From contig CM022670.1 in NCBI GenBank assembly GCA_012295275.1, positions 25,668,244 through 25,732,243 of the forward strand: 64,000 nt of DNA. Reading direction: 5' to 3'. A program made the position numbers and the translations under genes. Origin of the DNA: Chrysomallon squamiferum. Its lineage: Eukaryota > Mollusca > Gastropoda > Neomphalida > Peltospiridae. Below, piece after piece: positions 27,401 to 38,760 of this stretch; the stretch's first letter is position 1, and the number at the start of each line of letters is the position of its first letter. Under the pieces are notes generated by a model. The model worked only from the letters and a program-made list of their open reading frames with translations. It made no database searches and was not told the DNA's origin.

Positions 27401-27627
27401 GATACGACTGATTTTCCGATTCATACTTCGTACATTTTTTATCCGGAAATATTTTAATATAATATTTAAAATATAGGTTTGAAAGAACAAATTATCGTCC
27501 TATCTAAATATATATATATATATATATATATGAGTAACTAGATAGATATAGATATAAATTCAAAATTTTAAGATAATATGTATATATATATAATTTTCAG
27601 AGTACGACTATCAGTACTTACCCTCAT
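24442..27627 (-). CDS. Secreted His/Asn/Ala/Lys/Gly-rich protein, paralogue 2 (655 aa)
   Basis: Exon 1 (27622-27627) codes Met-Arg before a GTAAGTAC donor; exon 2 (24442-26403) follows a TTTTCAG acceptor. The start MRCLFAAIASVCFAVVIGG is a signal peptide. I checked 26403-25935 codon by codon and it is open, so the protein extends well upstream of any internal start codon. The core is rich in His, Asn, Lys, Asp, Ala and Tyr, with the family blocks YVINEHSDQRSLDDYRDHH and HKVYKKFHHSSNAGGNNYEN. A Gly/Tyr tail ends GYGYGYGRGYYH. Apart from two signal-peptide residues there is essentially no Cys. Composition suggests a metal-binding or coacervating extracellular material; known Gly/His-rich squid beak and nereid jaw proteins are the nearest analogues I know. 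Identity with them is unproven. Confidence 0.9.
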
Positions 27628-27705
27628 GGTTTCAGAGCTCACGGATTCCTGCTATCTCGACAACGCTAGTGAAAAGATGATCTGCCTGAAGCTCACAGAT
27701 TTCTG

Positions 27706-27716
27706 TCTTTTTAAGG
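27706..27716 (-). promoter_or_regulatory. TATA-like box of structural gene 2
   Basis: CCTTAAAAAGA on the minus strand, about 85 bases before the ATG at 27627. Confidence 0.55.
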
Positions 27717-29194
27717 CATGGCGACCAGGCCGTCACACCAATAAACTTTACTGCTTCATTATAAACATGCTTTAAATTTCAATATTTTCACTATAAAGTG
27801 AAGCCCTATAGCGACCAACACGAATAAAAATAATATGAAGCATCCGAATATGAAATATTCCATTGTTTTAATATCTCATTATACCGAAGTAGCCACATAC
27901 CTCTGTGTACTGACCAAAGGAAAATAATCGAATGTATTTTGGAATTTGCATATACAAATTTCATTGTCATAAAATTAGATTTATGCATTTAAAGTCGAAT
28001 AGATAATGATTTGAAAAGATATTCTGAAAAATAATATATATATATATAATTTTTTTGTTATAGAAAGAAGATAATATAAAACTGACTTATTTATTTATAT
28101 ATTTTCAGTATAATACCAGATCTCTAAAATTAGAGATAAAGTTGCTTTTGTTTATTTTGTTCACTTATGATACACCTATATTAGTCATTACAATTATTTT
28201 AATTATTTCTTCTTTTTTTTTTTTTTTATTTTTTTATTTATTTAATTTTTTTTTTTGTTTTTTAGTTTTTGTGAATTCAAGGGCTTGTGGCATAGTTGTA
28301 TGCTTTTGTTTCGTAAAACTTAGATAATAATGCTTTGAGTACAAAAATGTCTGACCGAAACAAAACATCATAATTAAAAAAACACCTACATAATAATATG
28401 TAAAACAAGTTAAAAAATAAATATTATAAATATTTTAAAACCGACAAAAATATACAAACAAACAAACAGACAAACAAATAAACAAATAAATAAATAAATA
28501 AATAAAATTAAACTGAATAGAATTTTAAAAAAATACATAAATAAAAAATAAATAAAACAAAATAATATACAAATAATATAATGTAGGAATTAAAAGACGA
28601 TAAGAGTTAGATGATTAAAATGAATAAATAAATAAATAAATGAATAAAACAAAACAAAAACAAGACAAAACAAACAAACCAACAAGCAAACAAACAAGCC
28701 AACAAGCAAACAAACAACAACAACCCAAACAAACTATATTACGTGCAAATATATATGTACTGCATGCGCAATTACTGTTATAGCCTGAGACATGATGGTT
28801 TAGGATCAGTTCACCGTGGTCCTTCTTCCAGACAGCATTTCATGGCAGATTTATACAGTGGTATGTGTTTGTTATCTGTGATGTAACTGAATATAATAAA
28901 TACTATATTGTTAACAGATTAGCGTAGTTACTGAATGGTGGCAGTTTACATGATCATGAAATAATTAATTGCCTGAGGTTTGACATCAAATAGAAAAATG
29001 TATTGTAATGTTTTTATCATTCATTGATACAGCGCTGTGCAAAGAATCGTAATACTACCAAAGATTAAGAAAAATTAGCATATAATAAACTTTAATTTAA
29101 AAAGTTATTAATATGTATTGTGTATTTTCCTATATTTTATTACATACACAAAGGCAACGATACATAACTATTAGATTTTACATATAAATATATA

Positions 29195-29431
29195 GAGGCG
29201 TGTGCAAAAGTATGTATACAGTAGTATCACATCAGTGAATTCAGTAGCACATTAAATTAGTTGGACTCATTTTTCTTATTTTGAGTGTCATTAACCATAT
29301 TTTATTTTTTTATTAATTTAAATCAAATATGATTAATAACACTCAAAATAAGAAAAATGAGTCCAACTAATTTAATGTGCTACTAAATTCACTGATGTGG
29401 TACTACTGTATACCTACTTTAGCACCCCTTG
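29195..29431. mobile_element. MITE-like long hairpin (Tc1/mariner-type ends)
   Basis: Two arms of about 105 bases are near-perfect reverse complements around an AT-rich loop (about 29300-29328). The outer ends are GAGGCGTGTGCAAAAGTA and, on the other strand, AAGGGGTGCTAAAGTA. The element sits in TA-rich DNA (TATATA on both sides), as expected for TA-targeting elements. There is no coding capacity, so it would be non-autonomous. The family is inferred from the ends only. Confidence 0.8.
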
Positions 29432-30213
29432 TAATATATATATATATATATAGAAACGGATTAAAAAGTAAATAACAGTATTCTTTGGTTTGAATAAAAA
29501 CATAGTACCCAGCTTATAACTGTGCTAAATACTTTTTACCAAACATAAGCTGAATACTATTAGTACTTTCAGAACAGTGGAAAAAGTGACATATTCTTTG
29601 TATTATGCTGTTCTACAAGTTTATACTTTTACCTTACAATACCTGTAACGTCCTCTATAAAATTTTCATTCCATAAAACATAATCTTATAAATAAGTTAT
29701 CTAATGAAAAATTAAAGATCTCAGTCAGTGGGTAATTCCCACTTAAGAATATAACACACTAGACTTATGGTTTATCAAAGTTTTGGAAAAAAGTAATTTT
29801 TGTATTTGTCTGCTAAAGTGTTAGTTATTCTGAGTAAAAAATCCAGGGTGTGCAAATTATATGAACTCGTATTATTTGCGACATCTTATATGGTTATTTT
29901 TATTATGTGATAATTATTTACTGATAGCAGTCGCCTAAATCATTATAGCAAAGAAGCATATGTCTGATTTCTAAAAACCACTTTTTAAAAACGACTTATG
30001 TCTGAGGTGTCATTTATATGTATCAATCTATTAGTTTATATCTTTAAGATATAACAGTTGATACTGTTTCATGAAAACACTAGGTAACTAAATACAGCTT
30101 AAACAAAAGGATTGTTTGTTAGAAATGCACGAACGATTTCCTATACATTTCAGTTTGATATTTCGTTCAATCTTTATAAGGGTAATTATGCTGGAAAAGT
30201 TATATTATATTAT

Positions 30214-30334
<121 letters not shown>

Positions 30335-30912
30335 GACTCACTTGGTCTCACTGTGGGTGGTAATATACTATTATGTATTATTCTCAGTCTGAGCTTTGCG
30401 TTTGAAACGCTTGCTTATAAAACCTACTTATTTCTAACAATTAACGTGTTGTATCCTATATCTTGTAGGTAAATCTCCTTTTAACAATATATTTTCAACA
30501 GCAACAAAATGTCACCCATGTAATGCAATGTAAGGCTTTCCATATAGGATTTAGGTAGAAAAAATATTAATTAAACTACTTGTTTAAGAAGATGCTCTGT
30601 GTTAGACTGTTTTTAACATACATTAACCTCAGCTATTTCCAACTGTTTTTCATCTGATGGTGAAGAAATGTAGTGTTTTTCTAGAGTTTCTTTAACAGTA
30701 TCCATAAACATGAAAATTGTAATTTCTAAATATAAAATCAAAGACAAATAATATTTTAAATTTTATTCATTCAGTAATATACAAAATATAAACTTTCAAA
30801 CATACAAATATAGGCTTCGTAAAAATCTAAATTTGTATCCCAGTATTTTTAATTTTTTATTTTTGATTATAGTTGATAGAAAAATATATATATTATATAT
30901 TAAACGAAAACA

Positions 30913-30918
30913 TTTATT
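30913..30918 (-). terminator. Poly(A) signal of structural gene 3
   Basis: AATAAA on the minus strand about 60 bases after the stop. Confidence 0.6.
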
Positions 30919-30978
30919 TCATTTTCTTAAAAAAAAAAAATGAAATTTACTGCTGCAAACGGTTTTGTTTGCGCTTGT

Positions 30979-33947
30979 TTAATAAAGCCCTCGAGATCCA
31001 CCATAATATCCACCTCGGTATCCTCCATAGCCGTTGTAACCATTAAATCCACGTCCACCAATTCCTCGTCCAGCAATTCCAGCTCCGTGTCCATAACCAT
31101 AACCGTTACCAAAACCAGCAATTCCATGTCCAGCATGCCCAAGCCCGGCCCGTCCTATTCCATGACCAGTTCCGACAATTCCATTACCAAGTCCAGCGTA
31201 TCCTGATCCATGACCTACTCCACTGAATCCAACGCCGTGTCCAGCACCAAAATGTCCGATACCATGTCCAGTTCCAGAATATCCAACGCCGTGTCCAGCA
31301 CCAAGATGACCAATACCGTGACCAATTCCAGAATATCCAACGCCGTGTCCAGCACCAAGATGACCAATACCGTGACCAATTCCAGAATATCCAACGCCGT
31401 GTCCAGCACCAAGATGACCAATACCGTGACCAATTCCAGAATATCCAACGCCGTGTCCAGCACCAAGATGACCAATACCGTGACCAATTCCAGAATATCC
31501 AACGCCGTGTCCAGCACCAAGATGACCAATACCATGACCAATTCCAGAATATCCAACGCCGTGTCCAGCACCAAGATAACCAATACCGTGACCAATTCCA
31601 GAATATCCAACGCCGTGTCCAGCACCAAGATGTCCGATTCCATGACCAGTACCGATACTGTGTCCAAGGCCATGACCAACTCCAGCAAATCCAATTCCAT
31701 GTCCAACACCTCCGATTCCAACACCGCGACCGAAACCATTTCCAATTCCAACTCCTAAGCTAGATCCATGTCCGGCATGCTGCACTGCATGGGAGCCTGC
31801 ATTGTTGTAGGAACGGTCATCTTTTCCATAATGATGGGTCGCATAATCGTTCAAACCTTTGCTAATGGCAGCGTTTTTGTATCCGGCGTTGTGGTGTTTG
31901 GCATTTGCATTGTCGTGATTGTAATGTTTGGAAGCAGCATTTTTGTTGTCGTGGTAGTAATTCTGTCTGGCAGCATCCCCGACGTGAGCTTGGTTATGGT
32001 TGTTGTGTTTATAAGCTTGCTGGGCATGATTCTGAGAAGATTTGTCATTGTTGTGGGCCTGTGCCTGATGCTTGTTTTGATAGAAATTTTGACGATACTG
32101 TTTTGCAGCTCCGTTTTGATGATGTGCCTGGGTTCCGAATTGGTCGTTGTATTTCTTCCTGTTGTAGTTCAGGTTTTCGTAGTTGTTGCCACCGACTTTG
32201 TTGGAATGATGGAACTTTTTGTAAACTTTATGGTTTCTGGCTTTGTCATGATAAACACGTTTCACGTTATTGGCGCTGTGTTTGTCTTGGTAAAGATCGT
32301 GATTAGCGGCGGCAGCAGCATATCCAGAAAGAGCATCAGCGGCTTTGTGTGCGTACCCTTTGGTGTTAGCAGCAGCAGCTGCAGCATCATGATGGAAAGC
32401 GTTGTTGTGAGCAGAACCATCATTGGCTTTGAAGTGGCTGGCATCGTGACCGTTGTTGTATTTGTTCTCATGGTAGGCAGCGTTTACTTTATCGTTAAGA
32501 TGGTCGTAAGATTTAAGTCCATATTTGCCTGCTTTGTGTGAGTTATGGTTGGCAGCTGTTCCATACTGAGATGCAGCTTTTCCGTAACCTCCATAAGCAG
32601 CACCGCGGCCTCCATATCCGTTACCTTTACCTCCGTAGCCGTAACCCTTGCCATATCCAGCGCCAACACCGTGTCCACCATGGAGACGGGCAAAATCGTG
32701 GGCATTGTGGGCAGCAGCATTGACAGCGGATTTTCTATTCAGTATAGCATCATTTGCAGCGTAATCGTCGTATTTATTGGCATGGGTATCATGACCTAGA
32801 TCGTGGTATTTGCTGCTTCCAGCATCTCGTCCATATTTGGAATCATAAGCCCGACTTCCAGCTCCTGCTTTAGCATAGTGAGCAGCATTGGCGCCATATT
32901 TACCATCGCCGTAGTGTTTCTTAGCTGCGAGACTTCCGTATTTGCTGTCCTTCAGTGCATGAGCCCGGTTGATGTTGTGACGTTTGTGGGCGTGGTCACC
33001 GTATTTTCGGTTGGCTGCATCATGGTGATCTCTGTAGTCATCCAAGCTGCGTTGATCGTTATGTTCGTTGATGACGTAGTCACCATTATCATCAGTGTAT
33101 TTGTTGTATTTCTTATTAAAACCATACTTGACACCATCGTTGTAGAGGTTACCTTTGCCATAATAATCATTATTATTGTATTTGGAGTTAGCAGCAGACT
33201 TAGCAGCGCCATCATTGCGTTTGAATGCAGACTGATCTCTGTCGTGATAACCAGCATAAGTTTTGTGAGCCGCAGCTCTGTTGGCATGATTATCAGCGGC
33301 TAGTGCTTGAGCACCATAATGATCAACTTCACCGCCATTTCTGGCCAGAGCTCCATGTGCTTCGGATGCATATTTTCCTTCTCTGTCAGCGTATCGGCCG
33401 CCATCAGTTCTGTAGCCTTTTCTCTGAGCGTCATGCTGTCTGTGAAGCCGACTTCCATCATTTAGGCCATACCTGTTTTGTCCATAGTTATTCTGTCCAT
33501 AGATGGTCCCAGTTTTTCCATAACCACCACCATTGAGATAGCTGCTGGCAGCAACGGCGAAACAACCAAAGGAAATAATAGCTAAAACACCCTTAAAACA
33601 AAATAGAGAAATTGAGAAAATGATTAAGTTGGTATTTCTTCTATAAACATGTAGTTTCATAATTATCTTTTGTTTCACAAACATCCACTGAATAAAATAA
33701 TTCTATACCTATCAAATGATATTGGAGTATATTTTGATTCTTCCACATAGATAAAATTAATAACATTTAATAACAAAAAGAAAAAATGACAACAAAAGCA
33801 AAGATTATCTTTTAGTAAAGAAAATATTTCTGTTTAAAACATATTTGGTACAGTATAAATAAGTATAGTTCTTAATGCTTTACAAAAACAAAATTTTCGT
33901 TGGACGTAAGCCTGAACGTAAGTTGCCTGAATGTAAGTTACCTTCAT
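30979..33947 (-). CDS. Secreted His/Ala/Asn/Lys/Gly-rich protein with GHG repeats, paralogue 3 (872 aa)
   Basis: Exon 1 (33942-33947) codes Met-Lys before a GTAACTT donor; exon 2 (30979-33591) follows a TTTTAAG acceptor. The joined start MKGVLAIISFGCFAVAA is the signal peptide. A longer frame starting at 33684 reads through the intron and is not the real N-terminus. The core (about residues 20-640) has the family blocks YVINEHNDQRSLDDYRDHH, KVYKKFHHSNKVGGNNYEN and YNRKKYNDQFG. The Gly-rich tail contains seven near-identical 18-residue units of type GIGHGIGHLGAGHGVGYS, then ends GGSRGLY. GHG-rich tails are a known feature of His-rich squid beak proteins, but the match is by composition only. 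Confidence 0.9.
31266..31645 (-). repeat. 54-bp tandem coding repeat (18-residue GHG unit)
   Basis: Seven nearly identical 54-base units plus degenerate copies at both ends, in frame inside the tail of structural gene 3. The sister gene at 38761-41406 has the flanking sequence but no expansion, so the array is recent. The units are also open on the other strand, which yields spurious open frames. Confidence 0.93.
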
Positions 33948-34013
33948 CTTGTAAAGCTAGCAGATGCTTGCTTCTCACGCAATATTGACAATACTAACAA
34001 GGTCGTCTCATCT

Positions 34014-34025
34014 CCCTTTTAAAAG
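34014..34025 (-). promoter_or_regulatory. TATA-like box of structural gene 3
   Basis: CTTTTAAAAGGG on the minus strand, about 70-75 bases before the ATG. The GGGAG just after it is shared with structural gene 4. Confidence 0.65.
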
Positions 34026-34056
34026 AAAAGAAAATCTCATAAAGTCTGTACCTGCC

Positions 34057-34130
34057 TAATGAGATGCATTACTGAAAAACTCAGAGCTCGATCTTTTCGA
34101 GTTTATTTCGGAATCGTGGGGATTTATTGA
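34057..34130 (-). promoter_or_regulatory. Conserved proximal promoter blocks of gene 3
   Basis: Plus-strand blocks TAATGAGATGC (about 34057-34067) and ATCGTGGGGATTTATTG (34113-34129) recur in the same order and similar spacing upstream of structural gene 4 (about 41514-41524 and 41580-41596). This suggests shared regulatory sites or recent common ancestry of the promoters. Confidence 0.5.
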
Positions 34131-34727
34131 CCCATATAGAGTTTATTTATTGCGATAATTAATCTTACTTAAATTTTAGTAGTGATTCTGAAAGCAGCTG
34201 AGCTTTGATTAAGTTTTTCGTTACAACGTGAAGCGTGCACTTTATGCATTTTGTGGATCTGATAGTATAATTAACTTTTATTACTGTCTATTGGTTAAGT
34301 GCATGTTTTCATGGGGGATAACTACCGGTCATATGGTGATTTTGGCCTCTAGAATAAATAATAGGATCTCGTCTAAAATGATTAGAGTAACTAATATTCA
34401 ATCAGATTTAAGAAATGGAAGGATGCAACGCTTTTCTGTTAACTCTCTGAAGAGACCACAGTTATTATTTATTATTTTAGAAATGTTTTTGCATGTTCTG
34501 TTCTGTTGACAAAACGTTAGTAATAGAAATTGGAGAGATTTATTTAGGCATTTCAGTGATTTTTTACATCTTTATTTCTAATTTTACTAATCTGTGATGT
34601 ATAACAGGAAAGAAATATTTGTATCCATAAACTTAATTTAATGTTATTACAAAGTTTTTCTTTATGTTATTTTATGTTATGTTATGTTATGTTATGTTAT
34701 GTTATATTATGTTATGTTATTATATTA

Positions 34728-34955
34728 CATGGCCGTAACTAGACTTTTTTTAAATGAGGCAAAAACACTTAAAATTAGGGCGAGGAATCTGCGGACCATC
34801 TAAAGCCCCAGATGCTCCGACTTGAAAGACGCAAAATCCTCGATTCTAGCCATTTATGTTTCATAAATAAAATCCATAACAAATAAAATTAAAAAGTCGT
34901 CAATTTCGGTATACGGCATTTGTCTCATTTGCCTCAATGTAGTTACCGCCATATA
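34728..34955. mobile_element. Small inverted-repeat element (MITE-like)
   Basis: The left end ACATGGCCGTAACT and the right end (read on the other strand) ATATGGCGGTAACT form terminal inverted repeats. A second inner pair, TGAGGCAAAA and TTTGCCTCA, lies 20-30 bases inside. It is about 228 bases, non-coding, higher in GC than its surroundings, and sits between TTATG-type and TATAT-type repeats. Confidence 0.6.
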
Positions 34956-35049
34956 TTATATTATATTATCACCATCATTATCATATCGTATCATCATCGT
35001 TGTCAGCATCATCATCATGATCATTATTATTATTAATATTATTAGTATT

Positions 35050-35122
<73 letters not shown>
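35050..35122. repeat. (TTA)n microsatellite
   Basis: Uninterrupted trinucleotide tract. Confidence 0.95.
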
Positions 35123-35124
<2 letters not shown>

Positions 35125-36522
35125 TACATATTTATTTTCTTACTGTATTTATTGATATATTTTATTTGTATAAATGCACATCGCACAAAAAAAAAATTAA
35201 ATATGTGTATATTCTGATAAAATATCGAGTTTATGAAAATGTATTTAAAAGAAACAAACTGATGAAAATATACTATATAATATAAATGCCTTTATATACT
35301 GATTAACTCTGTTGAATTTGGAAATACATTTCAGAGTGAAAAATGTTTCAACATCCATCAGACCACTGAGACTGGTCGGATTAAAACAAAAGAGGTGCTT
35401 TTGTTGTTGCTTCTGTTTAGTTGTTTGTTTGTTTGTTTGTTTGTTTTTGTTTGTTTTTGTGTTTCGGTTTTGATGGGAAGTATAGTTAGTGTTTCGTTAA
35501 GTATTCAGTATCAGTTAACAGAAGGAAAAAATGTAGCCTATTTGCTTACGACTTCTTATGTTTTTAATTTTAGATTTCTATGAATACTTAAACTTAATTA
35601 TACATTCAAAATGAATCAACTGTAATTTAAACAATCGAGCAAACGATATTCGGATCTTTGATAACCAACAAATGAAATAATTATAAATTAATCTAACAAT
35701 TAATAAGAATAATGATGATGCATCAGCATTTAAAAATAATAAAAAGATGGTTAAAATTAATAAAAGAAAAAGAACAAGAGGAAGAACAATATAATGTTCC
35801 ACACCTGTTAATTCTAATATTTCAAATGAAGACAAAATGTGCAGGTTGCTACAGCATTATTTTATTTGTTATTTCTACAAACTACAATTTTATCTCATTA
35901 TACAGTGTAGTCTAGAAATATCGAGAGTTATCGACAGCGAAAATGTTTTATAAAAATCATGAGCCAAATTTAAATATTTACGATGATGTTTTATGTAATG
36001 TAAACGAATATGACGGGGAGACTGTAGAGGGTATCTGAGAGGTAATGAGTTACTGGATCCACTCTCATCAGTGGATTCACACGGTTATAACATGTCCTGT
36101 AGAATGTCAAACGGCTGGTTTATAAACAGTAATGAAATATGATTTCCTGTATATGGAAATGCATATATAAAAAAGTCGAGGTTTTCTCTTTAATTATCTA
36201 TGGACCTTAACCATAATTAATAATAATTTAGTATGACATAATGTAACTGTACATTAGAAATGTGACCAGTACATCGTTAAATATAATATTTGCCTTAACT
36301 TCAACGTGCTTGTTCATTTCTATTTGTATTAATTTTTAAAGAGAACAAATTCGCTTGTGTTATATGTTAGGTGATTTAGTATATCTCAAGTCTCAGTGGA
36401 TATGTAATTCATACTGGACGATACTTATTCATTCGTTTACTCAGACATTTTCCCTGTGGTTTACAATCCATTTTCAAATATATTCTTCTTATCTATAAAA
36501 TAGACATTCAGAACATTGGAAA

Positions 36523-36524
<2 letters not shown>

Positions 36525-36582
<58 letters not shown>

Positions 36583-36801
36583 CACCATTATTATCATCAT
36601 AATCATTATTATTATTATCATCATTATTATATTATTGTTATCATTATCATTATTATTATTATCATTGTTATTATTATCATTATCAACAACATCATCATCA
36701 TTATTATTATCATCATCATAATGATTATTATTATTATGATCATTATTATATTATTGTTATTATTATCATCATCATCAACATCATCATCATCATCATCATC
36801 A

Positions 36802-36832
<31 letters not shown>
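36525..36832. repeat. Compound TTA/ATC microsatellite
   Basis: About 300 bases of interspersed ATT, ATC and ATG triplets; open in several frames but low complexity. Confidence 0.93.
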
Positions 36833-38157
36833 GAGGAGTCAAAGGGTCATATATTTTAGTTGCGCTCTAAGTTCTTAGCTTTCTTAAAGGAAACACATAC
36901 GCGCGTGCTCATATACACACAAACACATAAAACGCACGCACGCAGATCCATATAGATATATGTGAACACACAGAGACAGATTAATATTCACTTAATCTCA
37001 TATTCACTCATGTAAAAGTTTACAGTTTGCTTAGCTGTTTTATTTCAGTATTTTATTGGTAAATTTTGAACTAGTAATCAAGCAAAATTATTGTTTCTTT
37101 CTTTTTCAGCGTTCTTTTCTTCTTTTAATTTTAAAAATCAATTTCAGTGGACTCCTCATTAAAACATTCACTCAAGTAAAAGTTTACAGTTTACTCAGTT
37201 GTTTCAGTTCAGTATTTTATTAATAACTGTTGAATGAATAGTAAAGCAAAATTATTATTTCTTTTTTTTTCTTTTTGTTTCTATTTTTATCGTTGATTTT
37301 TTTTTTTTACTAATTTTTAAGATCAAATTAGGTGAACTCCACATTAACACATGAAAGCAGCTTTCTTCGTAAAAACTGGTCACGTGCTTCGATAATCCTA
37401 ATAAACTGAGTAATTATCACAGGTTGTTGATCGAAAATGTATTTCACAAGCTGAACAGATTTATTGTTTGATGACAGTTTCATTTAAACAAACTGATGTT
37501 TGTGTCACTGATGAATTGGCGGAAATGGAGTTGTGTTTTTTTTAAACCAAAATACTCAAAACTGTCTAAGAAACGCTTAAGACTGAACCAGTGATTTTTT
37601 ACTTTTCCATGTATTATTTCTATATAAATGAAATTAGAAAAGCGAAAGAAAAATGAAAATGAGAAAATCTAAATGAAATCTTTGTGTTAAAAAGGATATT
37701 TTATATACAATACGTTCGTCATAGTCGATTATATAGAGAGCGAGAGAGAAGGAGAGAGATAAAACAAAAAAATTAATACAATAATAATGGTATATATGCA
37801 TTTCTTATCTGATTGAATAAGTAATTTCAAATGATTAAATTCAACAATTGTTAAATACTTTACATTCCTTAACATTACGTATAGAGAATATTTCGATATT
37901 TTTGCTATCCTTTTAAAATGTTGCATTTAATCTGTTGATACTGTTATTGAGAATTAATTAACAGATAAATAAATTACATATGTGCAACATCAATATACTG
38001 TAATAGCCTCCTTCGGTAATACTGCCAAGAAAATTAATATAACGACGATTTATTTTACTGTACCAAGATATTTATAAATGTCCAATTCTTAAACTTTCTT
38101 GCGATAGACACTTCATATGGAAACTGAATTGTAATGCGGTAATAATAATAATAATAA

Positions 38158-38188
<31 letters not shown>

Positions 38189-38250
38189 AAGAAGAAGAAG
38201 AAGAAGAAGAAGAAGAAGAAGAAGAAGAAGAAAGAAAGAAAGAAGAAGAA
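38158..38250. repeat. (AAG)n microsatellite
   Basis: Uninterrupted AAG units, then degenerate. Confidence 0.95.
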
Positions 38251-38708
38251 GAAGAGAACAAGAACAAGAACAAAAAGAAGAATACTCGAAGAAGAAGGAT
38301 GATAATCATGATAATAATAATAACAAACAAATAGTAGTTATATCTGCAATTTTATTATCGATATTATAGTATACAAAATATAAAATATACAAAACTGAAA
38401 ACATCTTTCACCCAAACCTAAGTGCATGTTTATAGTGATACCCAGAGCTGTTTTACTTCCTTTCTTCTGTAATTTATTACTTTTAATAACATTTTCTATA
38501 CAATCAGATTTTTTTTTCTATAGCCAAGGTAAAAGCTTAATTTTATTAATGGAATGTAAACTCAGCAAAAAGTAATATTTAGTTACATATAAAATAATTT
38601 TCACTATGTAAATCAGGAAATTTAGATATATTAATTCTTTTTTTTTTTTTTTAAGAATTGGAAACTTTTAACATTATTATTTGGCTTTCTGTTTAAAAGT
38701 ATAATTAA

Positions 38709-38714
38709 TTTATT
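38709..38714 (-). terminator. Poly(A) signal of structural gene 4
   Basis: AATAAA on the minus strand about 47 bases after the stop. Confidence 0.6.
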
Positions 38715-38760
38715 TCAAAAACACTTTTAAACTGTCTTTCCCACTGCATTAAAATTAATT

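Larger units (their letters stand above)
34140..38700. other. Intergenic, structural genes 3 to 4
   Basis: No gene is supportable. It holds TTATG repeats (34665-34720), a small inverted-repeat element (34728-34955), a TTA tract (35050-35122), mixed TTA/ATC repeats (36525-36832), two related stretches near 37010-37160 and 37170-37345 (each containing a near-identical AAAAGTTTACAGTTT), and an AAG tract (38158-38250). Confidence 0.55.

Noticed and set aside
31266-31645. Regular 54-base repeats as a possible CRISPR array
   Set aside because: The units are fully repetitive with no unique spacers, in frame within a eukaryotic coding exon.
31210-31758. Long plus-strand and alternate minus-strand open frames over the GHG repeat
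   Set aside because: They follow the 54-base period of the real coding repeat and have no start context or signal peptide; shadows of biased codons.
31768-32541. Plus-strand frame of 257 codons, and similar ones at 18585-18971, 24382-24849 and 38971-39840
   Set aside because: Antisense to the low-complexity structural genes. The Val/Ile/Ser-rich translation is the complement of His/Asn/Asp codons.
30979-33684. A longer start for structural gene 3 at 33684
   Set aside because: It reads through the 3' part of the intron. The sister genes and the TTTTAAG acceptor at 33592 support a Met-Lys first exon at 33942-33947 instead.
34228-34509. 93-codon plus-strand frame
   Set aside because: No recognisable domain, no promoter or poly(A) signal; likely chance.
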